From: Xiphias gladius
Taxonomy: Eukaryota; Chordata; Actinopteri; Istiophoriformes; Xiphiidae
Length of the DNA: 64,000 nucleotides
Assembly (NCBI RefSeq): GCF_016859285.1
Contig: NC_053414.1
Location: 8,444,517-8,508,516 of the forward strand
Direction: 5' to 3'
Positions 1 to 15,188 of this stretch are shown in pieces. The notes below the pieces were generated by a model. The model was not told the origin of the DNA, made no database searches, and saw nothing but the letters and a program-made list of their open reading frames with translations. How positions within the stretch are numbered: the first letter of the stretch is position 1; every line of letters begins with the position of its first letter. The translations under genes were made by a program, and so were the position numbers.

Positions 1-736
1 AGAGAAAACACATGGCAGGCTCTTGCCAAATCTGCCTGCCAGAAAAAACTAATATGGCACTTGAATAGAGGGAACGAGAGAAGAACAAGCAGGGGAAAGA
101 CAAAGCTGGAAAAGAATGAAGTGGATGATGAAAAGAAAAGAGATGAAGATGAAAAGATGTGCAGCAAAAAGGGGGTTTTTTTTGCTGACCCGGAGAAGTA
201 GGGCAGATTTTCTTCTGCATTTATGCATGAGAGAGGAGAGGCCTGAGTCAGTCAGGGTAATGAGTCTGTGAGAGAGCTTCCACAGGGAGAGAAGAGATTA
301 GTCCAACTCTCCTTGCAGTGAAATATATTGTCAGTGTTCAGTGAAAACCAGGTATGACTCTACAATTTGGGTGGTTCTGTATTTTTCAGATAAACCAAAG
401 GACTAAACGATCCGGCGAATTGGAGAAGAAGGAGAAACGTCTCCTTCTTCTTAGGCTAAATTAACCATGTAACAAGATCAAGAGTCTGCAGCCACGGTAG
501 CAGCCCTGTGAGGCTGTGCTTAGACACAGCGGCCCTCCGAGTTAAATGCTAACACCGGCATGCTCACATGTTCACAATAAAATAGCGCTAACATGCGGAC
601 ACTGACACGATATTTACATTTATATTTATTCATCTTCCACAGGACATAAGGGCCACAAGGCTGCACGTGCACGAAGCCTCATGAGGCAGTAACTCACACA
701 CATCGCATATGAAGGACACTTCAGTGTTTTTTAATG

Positions 737-803
737 GGCCTTTTCCACAGCAGACGTTTCGACTTGTCATAGTAGGGAAAGCACAGGCGTTTACTAATGA
801 CGT
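737..803 (+). repeat. Short dispersed repeat, copy 1 of 3
   Basis: The segment reads approximately GGCCTTTTCCACAGCAGACG followed by a block containing CTTGTCATAG and then GGAAA and CAGGCGT. The same order of words occurs at 15121-15188 and 17241-17310, all in the same orientation, with scattered mismatches. Three diverged copies in 17 kb indicate an interspersed family. I cannot name the family, and its full length may extend beyond what I aligned by eye. Confidence 0.6.
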
Positions 804-1142
804 TCCTTTCAAGGGTCCTGGAAAGCCATAACATTAAGCCATAATCGACTTCATTATTATTCACCTTTGCTTTCCTGCACTGACATGTCAAAATGTCCTC
901 CGTGTCGTTTTATTCATCTGAGTGACAGGATTGGATCTTGTTTTGTGAACTGTAGCACTGCTTCTCCTATATATACATGTTTCTAACGGCAGTAATTTTC
1001 CAGTGGCGACTTGAACTACTTAAGTGTCTCAACCCTATTGCTATGCATTGTTTTTTTGTTTTGTTTTTTAGTTTTAATGTTTCTACTGCTGCCATCTAGT
1101 GTAGATAATGTGAAGATGATTTTGATTTGGTTTCACTATCTA

Positions 1143-1657
1143 CACTACAAGGATAAAAGTGTGTGGACACCTCTGTTGTCGGTGGTGTAGGCTAGCTCCG
1201 GTTAAGTTCATACAAAAGCATATAATTATGTTTCAGACAGCAGCGTGCTTCCGACTTTTACAGAACTAGCAACCCTGTCTGGGGAAGGCCCTCTTCTATT
1301 ACAATATGACAAAACATGGTCGATAAAGAAATGTGTTTCCCCAGTTTGGTGAGGAATAACCTGACTGTTCCGCACAGGGCCCTTTACCCTCAACTCCATC
1401 CGACATCTCCTCCATGAACTGGAACGGCAGCTGCGAGTCGGGCCTCGTCACCCGACATCTGTGGCCGACCCCACTAATGCTCTGAACGGGCGCAGAGCCC
1501 CGCGGCCAGGTGCCAAAATCTTGTTGAAAGCCTTCCCAGTGGTTAGTGGAGGCACTTATAGCGGCATCAGTGCCTATAGTTTTTTGAATGGCGAGATATT
1601 CAACAATTGCGTCTGTGTGTGATGTTCAGGTGTCTACATGCATTTGGCCCTGTAGTG
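1143..1657. mobile_element. Decayed non-autonomous Tc1-like DNA transposon
   Basis: The left end begins CACTACAAGGATAAAAGTGT and reaches GGACACCT; the right end, read on the other strand, begins CACTACAGGGCCAAATGCAT and reaches AGACACCT. These are imperfect inverted ends of about 30 bp, and TA lies directly left of the left end. Internal sequence around 1440-1600 resembles, from memory, the 3' part of a common fish Tc1-family element. No transposase frame survives, so this is an inactive relic. The family assignment is less sure than the paired ends. Confidence 0.6.
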
Positions 1658-2717
1658 CACATGTACTAGTTTATTACCACTCCTGATGTTGCCAAATGTT
1701 GCCAAATTATAGGCCAACAGCTGCATCCAATGAAAGTGCTGTTGCAAGCGGTGGCTCGGGTGAGTGTGTCGACAGGTTTCGTTCTTTCCTTCTTTTTTTT
1801 TTTTTTAATTTAATTTGCTCCTGCCTTATATTAAACAGGAAACACTGACCTTCTTCAAGGGTAGAGATAAGAGGTAGCAAAAAACGAATGCACGCACCGA
1901 AATGCACGCACGCGTTGACAAATTATCACAGTATCTGTTTACCCACCGATAGCCATATCCAGCCAGACAGTGTGATTCGGCGAGGGACAGAGAGGGGGAG
2001 TTTTGGCTCTGTGTCTTGTGACAATAATGACACGCTTCAGGAGAAAAATTAGGAAGTTGTCTAATATCCAGTAGACTCATACAAATCTGACTGGTACTGG
2101 TAAATCCCACTCCTTCTACCATTGTGTGGTGCTATCAATCTGTTTGTCTTTACCACACCAGTAAGTGCTACCCAAGAAATCCGTGTAGGTGTGATCCGCT
2201 CTGCCGGTAACCATCAGGCTGTTGAAAATATCCAAAAGGTTATATCTACTCATGATTAAAAAAAAATTTCAATACCAAAACCGCACGATACTCAAACATA
2301 ACTCCAGTGTTTTTCATAACAGGAAGCGTGCAGGACACGTTTATATTGGCTATCAAATATGTGCGTTTATGTCAAGCGGTGGATCTTTGTGGGATTAAAG
2401 AGAAACCTTCCATGACTCATGACTGCACGTGTCTGTATCTCGGTTGCGTGTGCATGAATGACCAGTGCTTTATGGCCGGAGGCCTTCCGGCTTCGAGTTG
2501 CCCGGAGCACAATAACAAAACCACGTGAGGATAATGGACCGAGAGCAAAACCGGTGGACGAAACCAAGCAAAAAAAAAAAAAATGCAAGACAAAGGATCA
2601 GCTGACTTGTGATGGGGATTTTGACTGGTGACACATGTTGAGGCCTGATAGCTCACCATGGCTGAAAATGACTTGTACACACAGTGGGTCACTAATAATT
2701 TCGGTGGCGCTGGACCG

Positions 2718-2765
2718 TAACTAAGTACGTTTACTCAAGTACTGCACTTAAGTACAATTGTAAGG
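2718..2765. repeat. Fragment of AAGTAC-rich fish interspersed repeat
   Basis: The segment contains ACTAAGTACGTTTACTCAAG and then ACTGCACTTAAGTACAATT. It matches one end of a repeat that occurs in longer form at 24841-25388 and split at 4510-6420. Only the terminal 50 bp or so is recognisable here. Confidence 0.6.
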
Positions 2766-3370
2766 CAAATAGTGTCAGTCTTAATCCATTGCATTTCGCG
2801 ATTTGACATTTCGTCTTCATGTTGCACAGATGTAATGCTCTCTCCCTGGACAGGAAATCCAAAATGGAATAATATAGAGTTCTGTGTTTCACTGACAGAG
2901 GCCATTCTTCTATCCAGTGAGAACTGTTGCTTTGTTTTAAGCTATAATTTTTGCTGGCAATACTTCTGTACTTTCAATTAGTACAAAACCTGAATAGCCC
3001 CGTGTCTCACCACTGAATAGCTTAGATTGTTTGTTCGGCAAATAACATGGCCTCAAGAATGAATGTCTAATGATTATAAACGATATTATGTGGAAATGTG
3101 TCAATGTTTGCTTATTCATTGATACAATTCCCAAGTTTACAGGAAAGCAAGGAGTGGCTGAGGTTCCCCGCGTGCTGTAGAGTGGCCGGTGTGACTCCCC
3201 CTTAATAAGACTAAAGGACATACCAGTAAAAAGACGTTAAATGAATTTAGGTTTCCATGCTGCCAAAGGTCAGCGCGCTGCTGGTCTTTCTTCCAACCTG
3301 ACCTGCTGTACAGTACATTATCAATCGCGCGTAACCTCGTGCAAGAGAGAGGCACAGAGAGGAGGATCTC

Positions 3371-3403
3371 ATTGGTGGAGAGCAGCGGCGGCCAGCCTAT
3401 AAA
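3371..3403 (+). promoter_or_regulatory. TATA box and inverted CCAAT box of the Ras-like gene
   Basis: A perfect TATAAA lies at 3398-3403 and ATTGG (CCAAT on the other strand) at 3371-3375. Initiation would be expected near 3430, about 100 bp before the first in-frame ATG at 3528. This placement rules out the upstream extension of the open frame (to 3339) as coding, since that part precedes the TATA box and begins with GTG rather than ATG. Confidence 0.6.
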
Positions 3404-3527
3404 TTGCTCGCAGAGGAGCCCAGGACCTGTGGCATCAGCGGAGGGCGCAGGATACAGTTCGCCGCGGGTAGTCGCGTATTTTCGGAAGGGACAGCTGTTC
3501 GCTCCGGGACACACACATCGGATCAGC

Positions 3528-4163
3528 ATGTCGCCGTCGGGGCGTCCCAGCAAGGTGCGGCTGGTGTTCCTCGGAGCTGCCGGGGTCGGGAAGAGCGCGC
3601 TCATCCGCCGTTTCCTCCACGACCGCTTCGAGCACAAGTACACGCGCACAGTGGAGGAGCTGCACGTGCTGGAGTACGACGCGGAGGGGTCCGGGAAGAC
3701 GCGTCTGGAGATCCTGGACACTAGCGGCAGCTACTCCTTCCCGGCCATGCGGGAGCTCTGCATCCGGCACAGTGACGCTTTCGCCCTGGTGTACGCGGTG
3801 GACGACCCGGGGTCCTTCGAGGAGGTCCGGCGGCTTCGCGACGAGATTCTGGAGCTGCGGGACGGTAAGAGCGCGCCCATCACCGTGGTCGGCGGCAAAG
3901 CGGACCTCACCGAGGCCGAAGGTCGCGTGCTGCAGGCGGGCGATGCCATGGTAACGGTGGAGGGCGAGTGGGACGCCAACTTCGTGGAGGCGTCCGCGCG
4001 CACAGGTGGAAACACGGTGGGAGTTTTCCGCGCAATGCTGCAGCAGGTGGACCTGCCGCACCGGCTGAGCCCTGCGGTGCGCAGGCGCAGAGACACGGTG
4101 CCCAGACCTGCGTTCAAGAGGAGACCGCCGCTGAAGAAGAACAACAGCTGTACCCTGTCATAG
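3528..4163 (+). CDS. Ras-like small GTPase (candidate Ras-dva type), intronless
   Basis: This intronless gene encodes 211 residues. Ras-family signatures appear in order: P-loop GAAGVGKS (16-23), effector threonine in YTRTVEE (Thr41), DTSG (64-67), GKAD (123-126) and SAR near 157. A basic tail (185-205) ends in the CAAX box CTLS, predicting prenylation and membrane attachment. Three positions are unusual: Ras Gly12 is Ala18, Gln61 is Ser68 and Asn116 of NKxD is Gly123. The segment FPAMRELCIRHSDAFALVYA resembles, from memory, the Ras-dva family of embryonic anterior ectoderm regulators, which placental mammals lack; RASD/RASL relatives are the alternative. The start is the first ATG in frame and lies 130 bp after a TATA box. 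GC content is far above the flanks. A poly(A) signal AATAAA lies at 4395-4400. Confidence 0.88.
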   Translation: MSPSGRPSKVRLVFLGAAGVGKSALIRRFLHDRFEHKYTRTVEELHVLEYDAEGSGKTRLEILDTSGSYSFPAMRELCIRHSDAFALVYAVDDPGSFEEVRRLRDEILELRDGKSAPITVVGGKADLTEAEGRVLQAGDAMVTVEGEWDANFVEASARTGGNTVGVFRAMLQQVDLPHRLSPAVRRRRDTVPRPAFKRRPPLKKNNSCTLS

Positions 4164-4420
4164 GAACATCTGCTCCGTTCGACGATGGACTCTGCAGCTG
4201 GACTGCTCGCGTCCAGGTGTTCGTCACAGAACTCAAACAGTTTTGTGCACACGTGGAAATGCCCCCTATGAACTATAGGTACGAAACTTCACTGTCCTGA
4301 GTCCGGACGGTAATGGCAGTCGTGATGGTTTAGTGGGACCCCTTACATGCCACGGACTTTATATGTGATTTGTCTACATTTTATATGTTATATCAATAAA
4401 CAGATTTTATCTGCTGTTTC
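4164..4420 (+). other. 3' untranslated region of the Ras-like gene
   Basis: Sequence after the TAG stop runs to an AATAAA hexamer at 4395-4400, which would place cleavage near 4415-4425. GC content drops sharply after about 4300. The short open frames here have no family resemblance. Confidence 0.5.
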
Positions 4421-4670
4421 ATACATTTTCAGTTCACTACACCTCAGTCTGAATAACCACACTTCAACAGAGTTTACTTTGTCCAATGGAAGAGTGCGAG
4501 CGTTTTATTTGACTATAAGTAGCCAAAAATACCACGGTACAAAAGTACTGCATTATAAGTAAAAGTTATGCATTCGCAATTTTCATAAAGAAAAATGATA
4601 AAAGTGTTACAATACACTCCGAGGATCAAGTGCTCCTTATGCAAAATGAACCCCATCAGGGTGCTGTATA

Positions 4671-6222
4671 CAGTTAGCTCCATGAGTCTGCGGACAGTGA
4701 CACAGTTTTCCTAATCTTGCCTCTGTACACAACCACCGTGGACTTGAAACGAAGCCATCAAGATGTGACTGAAGTTTCAGCCTTAATTCAAGTGGCTCAA
4801 CAAAAATATCACATTAACTGTTTAGGAATTACGGCCATTTTTATACATAGTCCCTAATTTTCAGTGCCCCAAAAGTAATTGGACAAACCAACATAATTAT
4901 TAATATAAGGATTATTTTTAATGATCAGTCAGTCAATGGTTGCCTGAAGTCTGGAACCCATGGACATCACCAAATGCAGAGTTTCCTCCTTTGAGATGCT
5001 TTGCCAGGCTTTTACTGCAGCCGCCTTCAGTTGCTGCTTGTTTGTGGGTCTTTCTGTCCTCAGTTGTGTCTTCAGGAAGTGAAAAGCAGGCTCAAGTGGG
5101 TTGAGGTCGTGCGACTGACTTGGCCATTGAAGAATACTCCATGTCTTTGCCTGGAGAAGCTGTGTTGCTTTCACAGTATGTTTTGGGTCATTATCCATCT
5201 GTACTGTGAAGCACCGTCCTATCAGCTTTGCAGCATCTGGGTGAATCTGAGCAGATAGTGTAGCCCTACACACTTCAGAGTTCATCCTGCTACTTCTATC
5301 AGCAGTCACATCATCAATAAACACCAGTGACCCAGTTCCACTGGCAGCCATGCATTCCCATGCCATAACACTGCCTCCTCCATGTTTGACAGGTGATGTG
5401 GTACGCTTTGGATCATGAACTCTTCCTTTCCTTCTCCAAACTTTTCTGTTCCTATCATTCTGGTACAAGTTAATCTTGGTTTCATCCGTACAAAGAATCT
5501 TGTTCCAGAACTGAGCAGGCTTTTTTAGATGTTATCTGGCAAAGTCTAATCCGGCCTTTCTGTTCTTGAGTGTTACCAGTGGTTTGCACTTCCTGGTAAA
5601 CCCTCTGCATTTACGTTCATGAAGGCGCCTCGTGATTGTAGACTTTGACGATGATACACCTGCCTCCTCGAGAGCTTTCTTGACCTGGCTAGATGTTGTG
5701 GATGGTTTTTCTTCACCAAGGAAAGAATTCTTCGGTCATCGACTTTAATTGTCTTCCCTGCTCTTCCAGGCGTTTTGGTGTTGCTGAGCTCACCAGTGTA
5801 TTCCTTCTTTTAAATAATGTACCAAATTGTTGACTTAGCCACTCCTAAAGTTTCTGCCATCTATCTGATAGGTTTGTTTTGTTTTTTTCAGCCTAACAAT
5901 GGCCTCCTTCTTTTGCATCAACACCTCTTTGGACCGTATATTGAGAGTTCCCATGAAAAGCTAACAAATGAAAATTCAACACTTTGCATCAGCTCCAGAC
6001 CTTTTATTCTCCCTAATTTTTCATGAAATAATGAGGGAACAGGCCAAACCTGGACATTGAACCGATTATCGGTCAAATGTCCAATAGCTTTTGAGACTCT
6101 GAAATGAGGGACTATGTAAAAATGGCTGTAATTCCTAAATGTGATATCTTTGTGAAACCCCTTGAATTAAAGCTGAAAGTCTACACTTCCATCACACATT
6201 GATGGCTTCGCTCCAAATCCAC
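4671..6222. mobile_element. Decayed Tc1-like transposon with long inverted repeats
   Basis: The left terminus begins CAGTTAGCTCCATGAGTCTG after a TA at 4669-4670. A long inverted repeat pairs the left arm (about 4740-4890) with the right arm (about 6050-6222): for example GGAATTACGGCCATTTTTAT near 4826 against ATAAAAATGGCTGTAATTCC-like sequence near 6115, and the arms both carry GATGGCTTCG. The right arm stops matching after about 6222, so the outer 60-70 bp of that terminus is missing. With one terminus lost and the transposase broken, the element should be immobile. Confidence 0.82.
4929..5960 (-). pseudogene. Tc1-like transposase pseudogene
   Basis: The longest intact piece (4929-5468, minus strand) reads as the C-terminal half of a Tc1/mariner transposase, with GGGSVMAW, a DNDPKHT catalytic-core segment and a SHDLNPLE segment where SPDLNPIE is usual. 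The N-terminal half can still be recognised on the same strand to about 5960, but in other frames and with stops, so the gene is broken by frameshifts. It lies inside the element at 4671-6222. Confidence 0.8.
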
Positions 6223-6887
6223 ATTACATCATATACATCACATTTTATACACTGATGATATGTAAAAAACTTGATCTTCAAAGTAACCGGTAACTGTAGC
6301 TGTCAAATGTAAGAGGATAATTACAATAACTTGATCTGTAATGAAGTGGAGTAGAAATAGGAAGCAACGTAAAATAGAAATACTCCAGTTGGGTACAAGT
6401 AGGCTGCCTCAACACTGACTTTCTTCCAAGTCAGCAACCTAATGCTTTTTGCCCCTTTTTTAATTAAATAAACCCCAACCTCGCTCCTGCTCAGTAGGCC
6501 TGAAGAAGCTCTTAACCAAAGTCCGCATTAGAAAAAAATAGTTGTCCTAATTTCAAAGTTGTATTTGGTGTGAAAGTTCTAGGGGCCTGAGTTAATCTCA
6601 CGCTAACTTATCCCTGACGGCTCTATTAGGTGTAGGATTTTGGGGTTTCCTATAACATACAAAGATTTCGATACTAGAATCCCCATCTTTAAACTTGTTA
6701 CCGTGGGTCAGTGAATAAATCCAGACCAGCCTACAAAGCTTTTTTCATCTCGAACGTCAGCTGCCATTGTTAGCTTCAGCGGCTGCGTGGAGGGAATATT
6801 TAGATCAGTCAGTGCTTCAATAAAAATAGCTCCTCTCTCTTCATAAAGACACATTGGGCTGTTTTAGATCGTGAACACACACAAACA

Positions 6888-6888
<1 letters not shown>

Positions 6889-6930
<42 letters not shown>
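6889..6930. repeat. (CA)n microsatellite
   Basis: About 21 uninterrupted CA units, preceded by a short impure CA tract. Confidence 0.95.
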
Positions 6931-6932
<2 letters not shown>

Positions 6933-7639
6933 TGTCCAGTGGAACAAAGAGGATAAATAAACACGGTCTTTTCATTCATCTATCCTCTCCTCATCCACTT
7001 ATTCTCATTTCATCCTCCTCTACTCATCCCCATGTCAGTTCTATTATCTGCTACTAAAAACAGAAAGGGTATAACACTCAAGTGGGCACAAAAACATCAA
7101 AAAGGAAGAGGAGTAGTGCTTCCGGGGGCAAGAAAAGATGAAACAGGATACACCATAATATGTCAGTTTATTTTTAAAAAATGAAATAGATTTTTTTTTT
7201 TTCTCTTGCGACATGGCATTGATTTTGCCGCAGGATTGCACATTAAGAATGTCACATTGTTGGAGTGCAACCTGTGTTATCCTCCACCAAATGCAGCGAG
7301 CTAAATGAAAAGAAGGAATTTGCTTTAGTACAAGTGCTGCAGAGAAGAGGTCAAGTGACATCATGTTCGTATTCAAAGTACAAAAGCAATGGGACTCTTG
7401 CATGGTTTTCTCTGTCATTTAAAGAAGGAAATGATATATTGCATATTATGTACAATAACACAGTAAGACAATATACACAGCCTGGCAACCCAAAATTTGT
7501 TCTTATTATTGGTTTATAACCAAGGCTGGATTATCGACTGTGCCCAGGGGCCCCCAAAGCCCCGGGTTGACTACATATAATTTCTGTGGATATAACTTGA
7601 TTAATGAGGAATTAGGGAGGGAGAATTAATCTATCATAG

Positions 7640-7935
7640 GAGGACTGTAAGGCTGCAACCAAAACCTAGCGTCGGTATCATTACATCTAAAAAAATATTT
7701 TGCTTTAACAATCGATTGATTTTTCAGTGTATTACGTTTTAGAAGATAGTTAAAAAGGCCCATCATTAGTCCCTGAAGCCCAAGTTAACATACTCAAATT
7801 GACTAATTTTGTCTGACCGACAATAAAAAACCCCAAAATATTAAGTTTACTGTCATAGAAAAAATGAAAACTAAAAAAATATTCACACTTGAGAAGCTGG
7901 TACCAGTTTTTCATTTATTTTTAATCATTTATCAA
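7640..7935. repeat. Palindromic fish interspersed repeat, copy 1 of 2
   Basis: The segment starts near GGCTGCAACC and contains TTTACTGTCATAGAAAAAAT, ATATTCACACTTGAGAAGCT and an A/T-rich tail. The same words in the same order occur at 40735-41070 (TTTACAATCATAGAAG, ATATTCACATTTGTGAAGCT). From memory this is a very common, partly palindromic non-autonomous element of teleosts. Boundaries are approximate. Confidence 0.6.
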
Positions 7936-8740
7936 CCCCTCTAAAGTGCACCACCCCATCCGTGGGACACTTTGGCCTTGGCGGTGCTACTTTAGCTACT
8001 CTGTACCGGACGCAGTCTTCCATATCCATATAATCTTATCGTTTTCATAGATCTTTATGTCAGGGTTCATCAAAAGGTCCTACTGCGGGCCTTATATCCC
8101 CTTTTTCACGGCATTAAAAAAAAAAGGGCGAGGCAAAAAACACATTTCTACCATGTTTGTGCCTCTGTATCTTTGGTTCCGTATCTCTTCTTATTTTGAC
8201 GTCTTGGTTGTGAGAATTTGCAGAGTTATCTTTCAAGCGAGACCAGCGTTGAAGAACAGCAACCTTTATATTTGGGGCACATCATTTGCAGGCGTGTGCA
8301 CAAAAATGGGGTTGCCTGGTGAAGCTGTTGCCAATTCACTTTCTGTCAGTCAACTAATCAGCTGATCAGCTAATCATTTCCGCTCGTTTTCTGTCCACCA
8401 CTGATAACCAGTGGTCTAGAAACTGATGGATCCGCACCACTCCTCATTAAGAGTAGCATACTTTCAACTTCTGACCTTTTGTAATTCAAATTTCTTCTTG
8501 ACCGAAATGTCAAACGCGGGTGTTTCCGTCATTGTTACTCTGAGGATTTTACGCGGGGCTGCTGCGACATTTACTCAAGTAAAGAATCTAAAAACCTTTC
8601 CTCGTCAGACGTTAAATGACCAGTAAATACACAATATCAAATTTTGCTCAACGACTTTGATTAAATCCCACTAGGACTACATTTCCCGTCGCTGCTGTGG
8701 CTTTAAGAACCCACAGAACAACCAAGGGCTGGACGTTCGG

Positions 8741-8890
8741 CCAATCACACCGCAGAATCCCACTTTTTCGTTCCGTGATTGGCTGTTTTTGCACGGATCT
8801 TCCCACGATGCTTTGCTGCCCCGCTCGGAATTCAAATCGGGCGGACCAATCAGAGAGCGCCGTAACGACCGAAGCAGCATTTTAAACTTG
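8741..8890 (+). promoter_or_regulatory. plk1 promoter: three CCAAT boxes and a CHR-like element
   Basis: CCAAT boxes lie at 8741-8745 (CCAAT), 8778-8782 (ATTGG) and 8846-8850 (CCAAT). TTCAAA (TTTGAA on the other strand, the CHR consensus) lies at 8831-8836, and TTTTAAA near 8880. No TATA box is seen. Multiple NF-Y sites with a CHR are the known architecture of G2/M promoters driven by the DREAM and B-MYB-MuvB complexes, which fits peak plk1 expression in G2/M. The site identities are seen; occupancy is inferred. Transcription probably starts near 8900. Confidence 0.6.
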
Positions 8891-9226
8891 TACCGGAGAC
8901 TGTTGTCAAAAGACAGGACAGGGTAACGCTGCAGCCACCGAGGGAGCAGTCTGGCGACTAATTTCACGTCCACCTCAGGTTTTTTTTTTTCGGGGGGGGG
9001 AAATCTTGAGATTCACGTATACTACATTTTAATGTTGAATCAAATGTTTGAATAACGTTTGCTTTCAAAGCTGCTTAACGTTAGTTTTGATTTGAATTCA
9101 GATGTGTACGAGCGGAAGCTAGCTTCCAGGACTGAACTAACATCGGTTGAGCTACTATCGACTCTTCGACCGCTGAAGAGTTTTAATCGTTTCTTTTAAA
9201 GACGCCGAAGAGCACCTTGGTCCAAA

Positions 9227-13379
<4,153 letters not shown>

Positions 13380-14195
13380 ACCGCCCCCCCCCTCCGAAGT
13401 ATTCAATCACCGTCTCTGTATTTAGCCACCGGCCACTTCTTCCCTGTGTGCCCGCCTTTCAGGGGACAGGACAGACCATTCAATTCTCCAGTTTTTTTTT
13501 TTTTATTGAAGGGTCGCAGTTTAATGATTTTTAATGTCATCTTTGAGATGTACCATGTAAATTAAACTTCTATGTGTTGTACATGAAAGTTGAATTTCAG
13601 TCCCTCAGCCAGTGATTTTTTTTTTTTTTTTTAAATCCTCTTTCCTTATTAATAGAAAAATCACTCCAGCTCTTGTCTTAACTGTCTTGATGAAGTTTAC
13701 TCTCGACAAAAACGTTCCTGCTGTCGTAATCTGGATCGCTGACAGCACAGCGCACAATTTGACCCCGTTGAAAAGATGAACGTTTTGGTGTTCCCTGTGT
13801 TCAAATTCGTCACCCAGAGGTTGACGCGTCCCTCCGCGACTCCCTCTGCTCATGGTTTGTTTGCATTTTGTTCATGTACCTGTCACGCTTTAAAACCCAG
13901 AGCAGAGCGGACAAACGCGTGGTGGGGACTGGGCTGTGTGGACGGAAGAAGCTTCTCTGGTCTGCTTTTGTCTGTTTATCTGTGTTTGTAGAGAATTGGA
14001 CCATGTCAATAAGTCTTCATCATGTACATTCTGCCTGTAGTTTTACTCGTTATGCTTTTTTTTTTTTTTTTTTAAGTCCTATTTTAGATGTCTTGTCTTT
14101 TTTCAACAAGATGTACAAACTTGTACATACTGCTGAATATATGCATAAAATGGTTTAATTTTACCCAAGTTTAAATAAAGATTCACTTGAAAAAG
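13380..14195 (+). other. plk1: plk1 3' untranslated region
   Basis: Sequence after the TAG stop runs without another coding signal to AATAAA at 14174-14179, the best poly(A) signal. It contains several homopolymer T runs (near 13495, 13617 and 14057). Confidence 0.55.
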
Positions 14196-14657
14196 GACAA
14201 ATTACTATGGTTTGATGTGTCTGTCACATTTAATGCTCAGAAGGTATTTGAAAACAAGACCTACATTTGAGACAGAAGGTTCCCTGACCCTCGGAAACGG
14301 CGCTTGACCCCTTGTCCCTGCAGCGTTCCAAAAGGTGAAAATTTAAAGTGAGTGTAGCTGCTCCAAAAAAAACCTTTCAGTCTGCCAAAGCTCTGACTCC
14401 TGTAGGGTAAATCACAATGTTTTAGTGCCTCCTGGCTGGCAGGCAGAGCCATTACATCTTCATTTAGTGTTTCACAACACTTCTCAGTTCTCTGTTCAAA
14501 CAGTTTTCACCAACATGTGGCTCAGTACAACAGTTAACTCTAAACACCCCAGAGTGCACCAAAGCGACCAAAACACTACATGCATGTCTCAGGATAATAA
14601 TTCTGTCATGTGAATGAGCTAAAAAAACAAATATTAGGTTTAATCATTGTCAATTTT

Positions 14658-14691
<34 letters not shown>

Positions 14692-15120
14692 CCACATAAA
14701 CAGAAGAATGTCACCGCTACTGTATGGAATTTGTGCCTTTTATAGGGTTTTTATAGAAATGAGCCATATTTTCTTCAATATGCTTAATTTTGTTGACACT
14801 GGAAACAGCATGATTCAGGTAGGACTTTCTCATATGGGTATCAGGTAGGTTGGTTGGTCTTTTAAATTATTCAAATGTAAATATTCCAAAATGTTGCTAA
14901 TTTATTTTTGGCGCGTAAGCGTTTGAACTTAAATTTAACAGGTTTAAAAACAGTATCTCAATATGTTCAAAATCGACTGCAAGTAGTTTTTCTAGTGGTC
15001 GAGTTCGAATGAGAAAATATCTCATGAATTTTCCAAGACGTGGTCACCGAATGCAACCTCATGTCAAGTCCATGAGTCATCTAGTTCAGTCCGCAGCGAC
15101 TGCGACGTTGATGTGCTGAC

Positions 15121-15188
15121 GGACCTTTTTCACGGCAGACATTTTGGCTTGTCATAGCAGGAAAACCCCAGGCGTAATTGATAACCTT
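15121..15188 (+). repeat. Short dispersed repeat, copy 2 of 3
   Basis: It reads GGACCTTTTTCACGGCAGAC, then CTTGTCATAGCAGGAAAA and CAGGCGTAATTGATAAC. It matches the copies at 737-803 and 17241-17310. Confidence 0.6.

Larger units (their letters stand above)
1..3397. other. Intergenic region left of the Ras-like gene
   Basis: I see no convincing exon here. The open frames are short, lack supported splice sites and do not resemble a protein family I recognise. The stretch holds a short dispersed repeat (737-803), a decayed DNA transposon (1143-1657), a fragment of the AAGTAC-rich fish repeat (2718-2765) and the proximal promoter of the gene at 3528. The rest is unassigned AT-rich sequence. Confidence 0.6.
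4510..6420. repeat. AAGTAC-rich interspersed repeat split by a Tc1-like insertion
   Basis: The left part (about 4510-4620) contains AAAAGTACTGCATTATAAGT and GTAAAAGTTATGCATTC. The right part (about 6270-6420) contains AATGAAGTGGAGTAGAAATA and GAAATACTCCAGTTGGGTAC. These are the two ends of a fish repeat present uninterrupted at 24841-25388. The Tc1-like element at 4671-6222 lies between them, so this repeat is the older insertion. Its outer boundaries are approximate. Confidence 0.5.
4600..8740. other. Intergenic region between the Ras-like gene and plk1
   Basis: Apart from the Tc1-like element and its host repeat, this stretch holds a (CA)n array at 6889-6930, a palindromic fish repeat at 7640-7935 and the plk1 promoter from about 8741. 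I see no supported exon between 6420 and 8740. Confidence 0.55.

Noticed and set aside
1707-2122. Overlapping minus-strand frames near 1.7-2.1 kb
   Set aside because: They are short, show no motifs, have no splice support and lie in repeat-flanked intergenic DNA.
3339-3527. 63-residue N-terminal extension of the Ras-like gene
   Set aside because: It has no ATG, overlaps the TATA box at 3398-3403 and shows no similarity to Ras N-termini.
3435-4061. A 208-residue minus-strand open frame across the Ras-like gene
   Set aside because: It is antisense to a GC-rich coding exon, where stop codons are rare in all frames. It shows no family motif, while the plus strand has all the Ras motifs.
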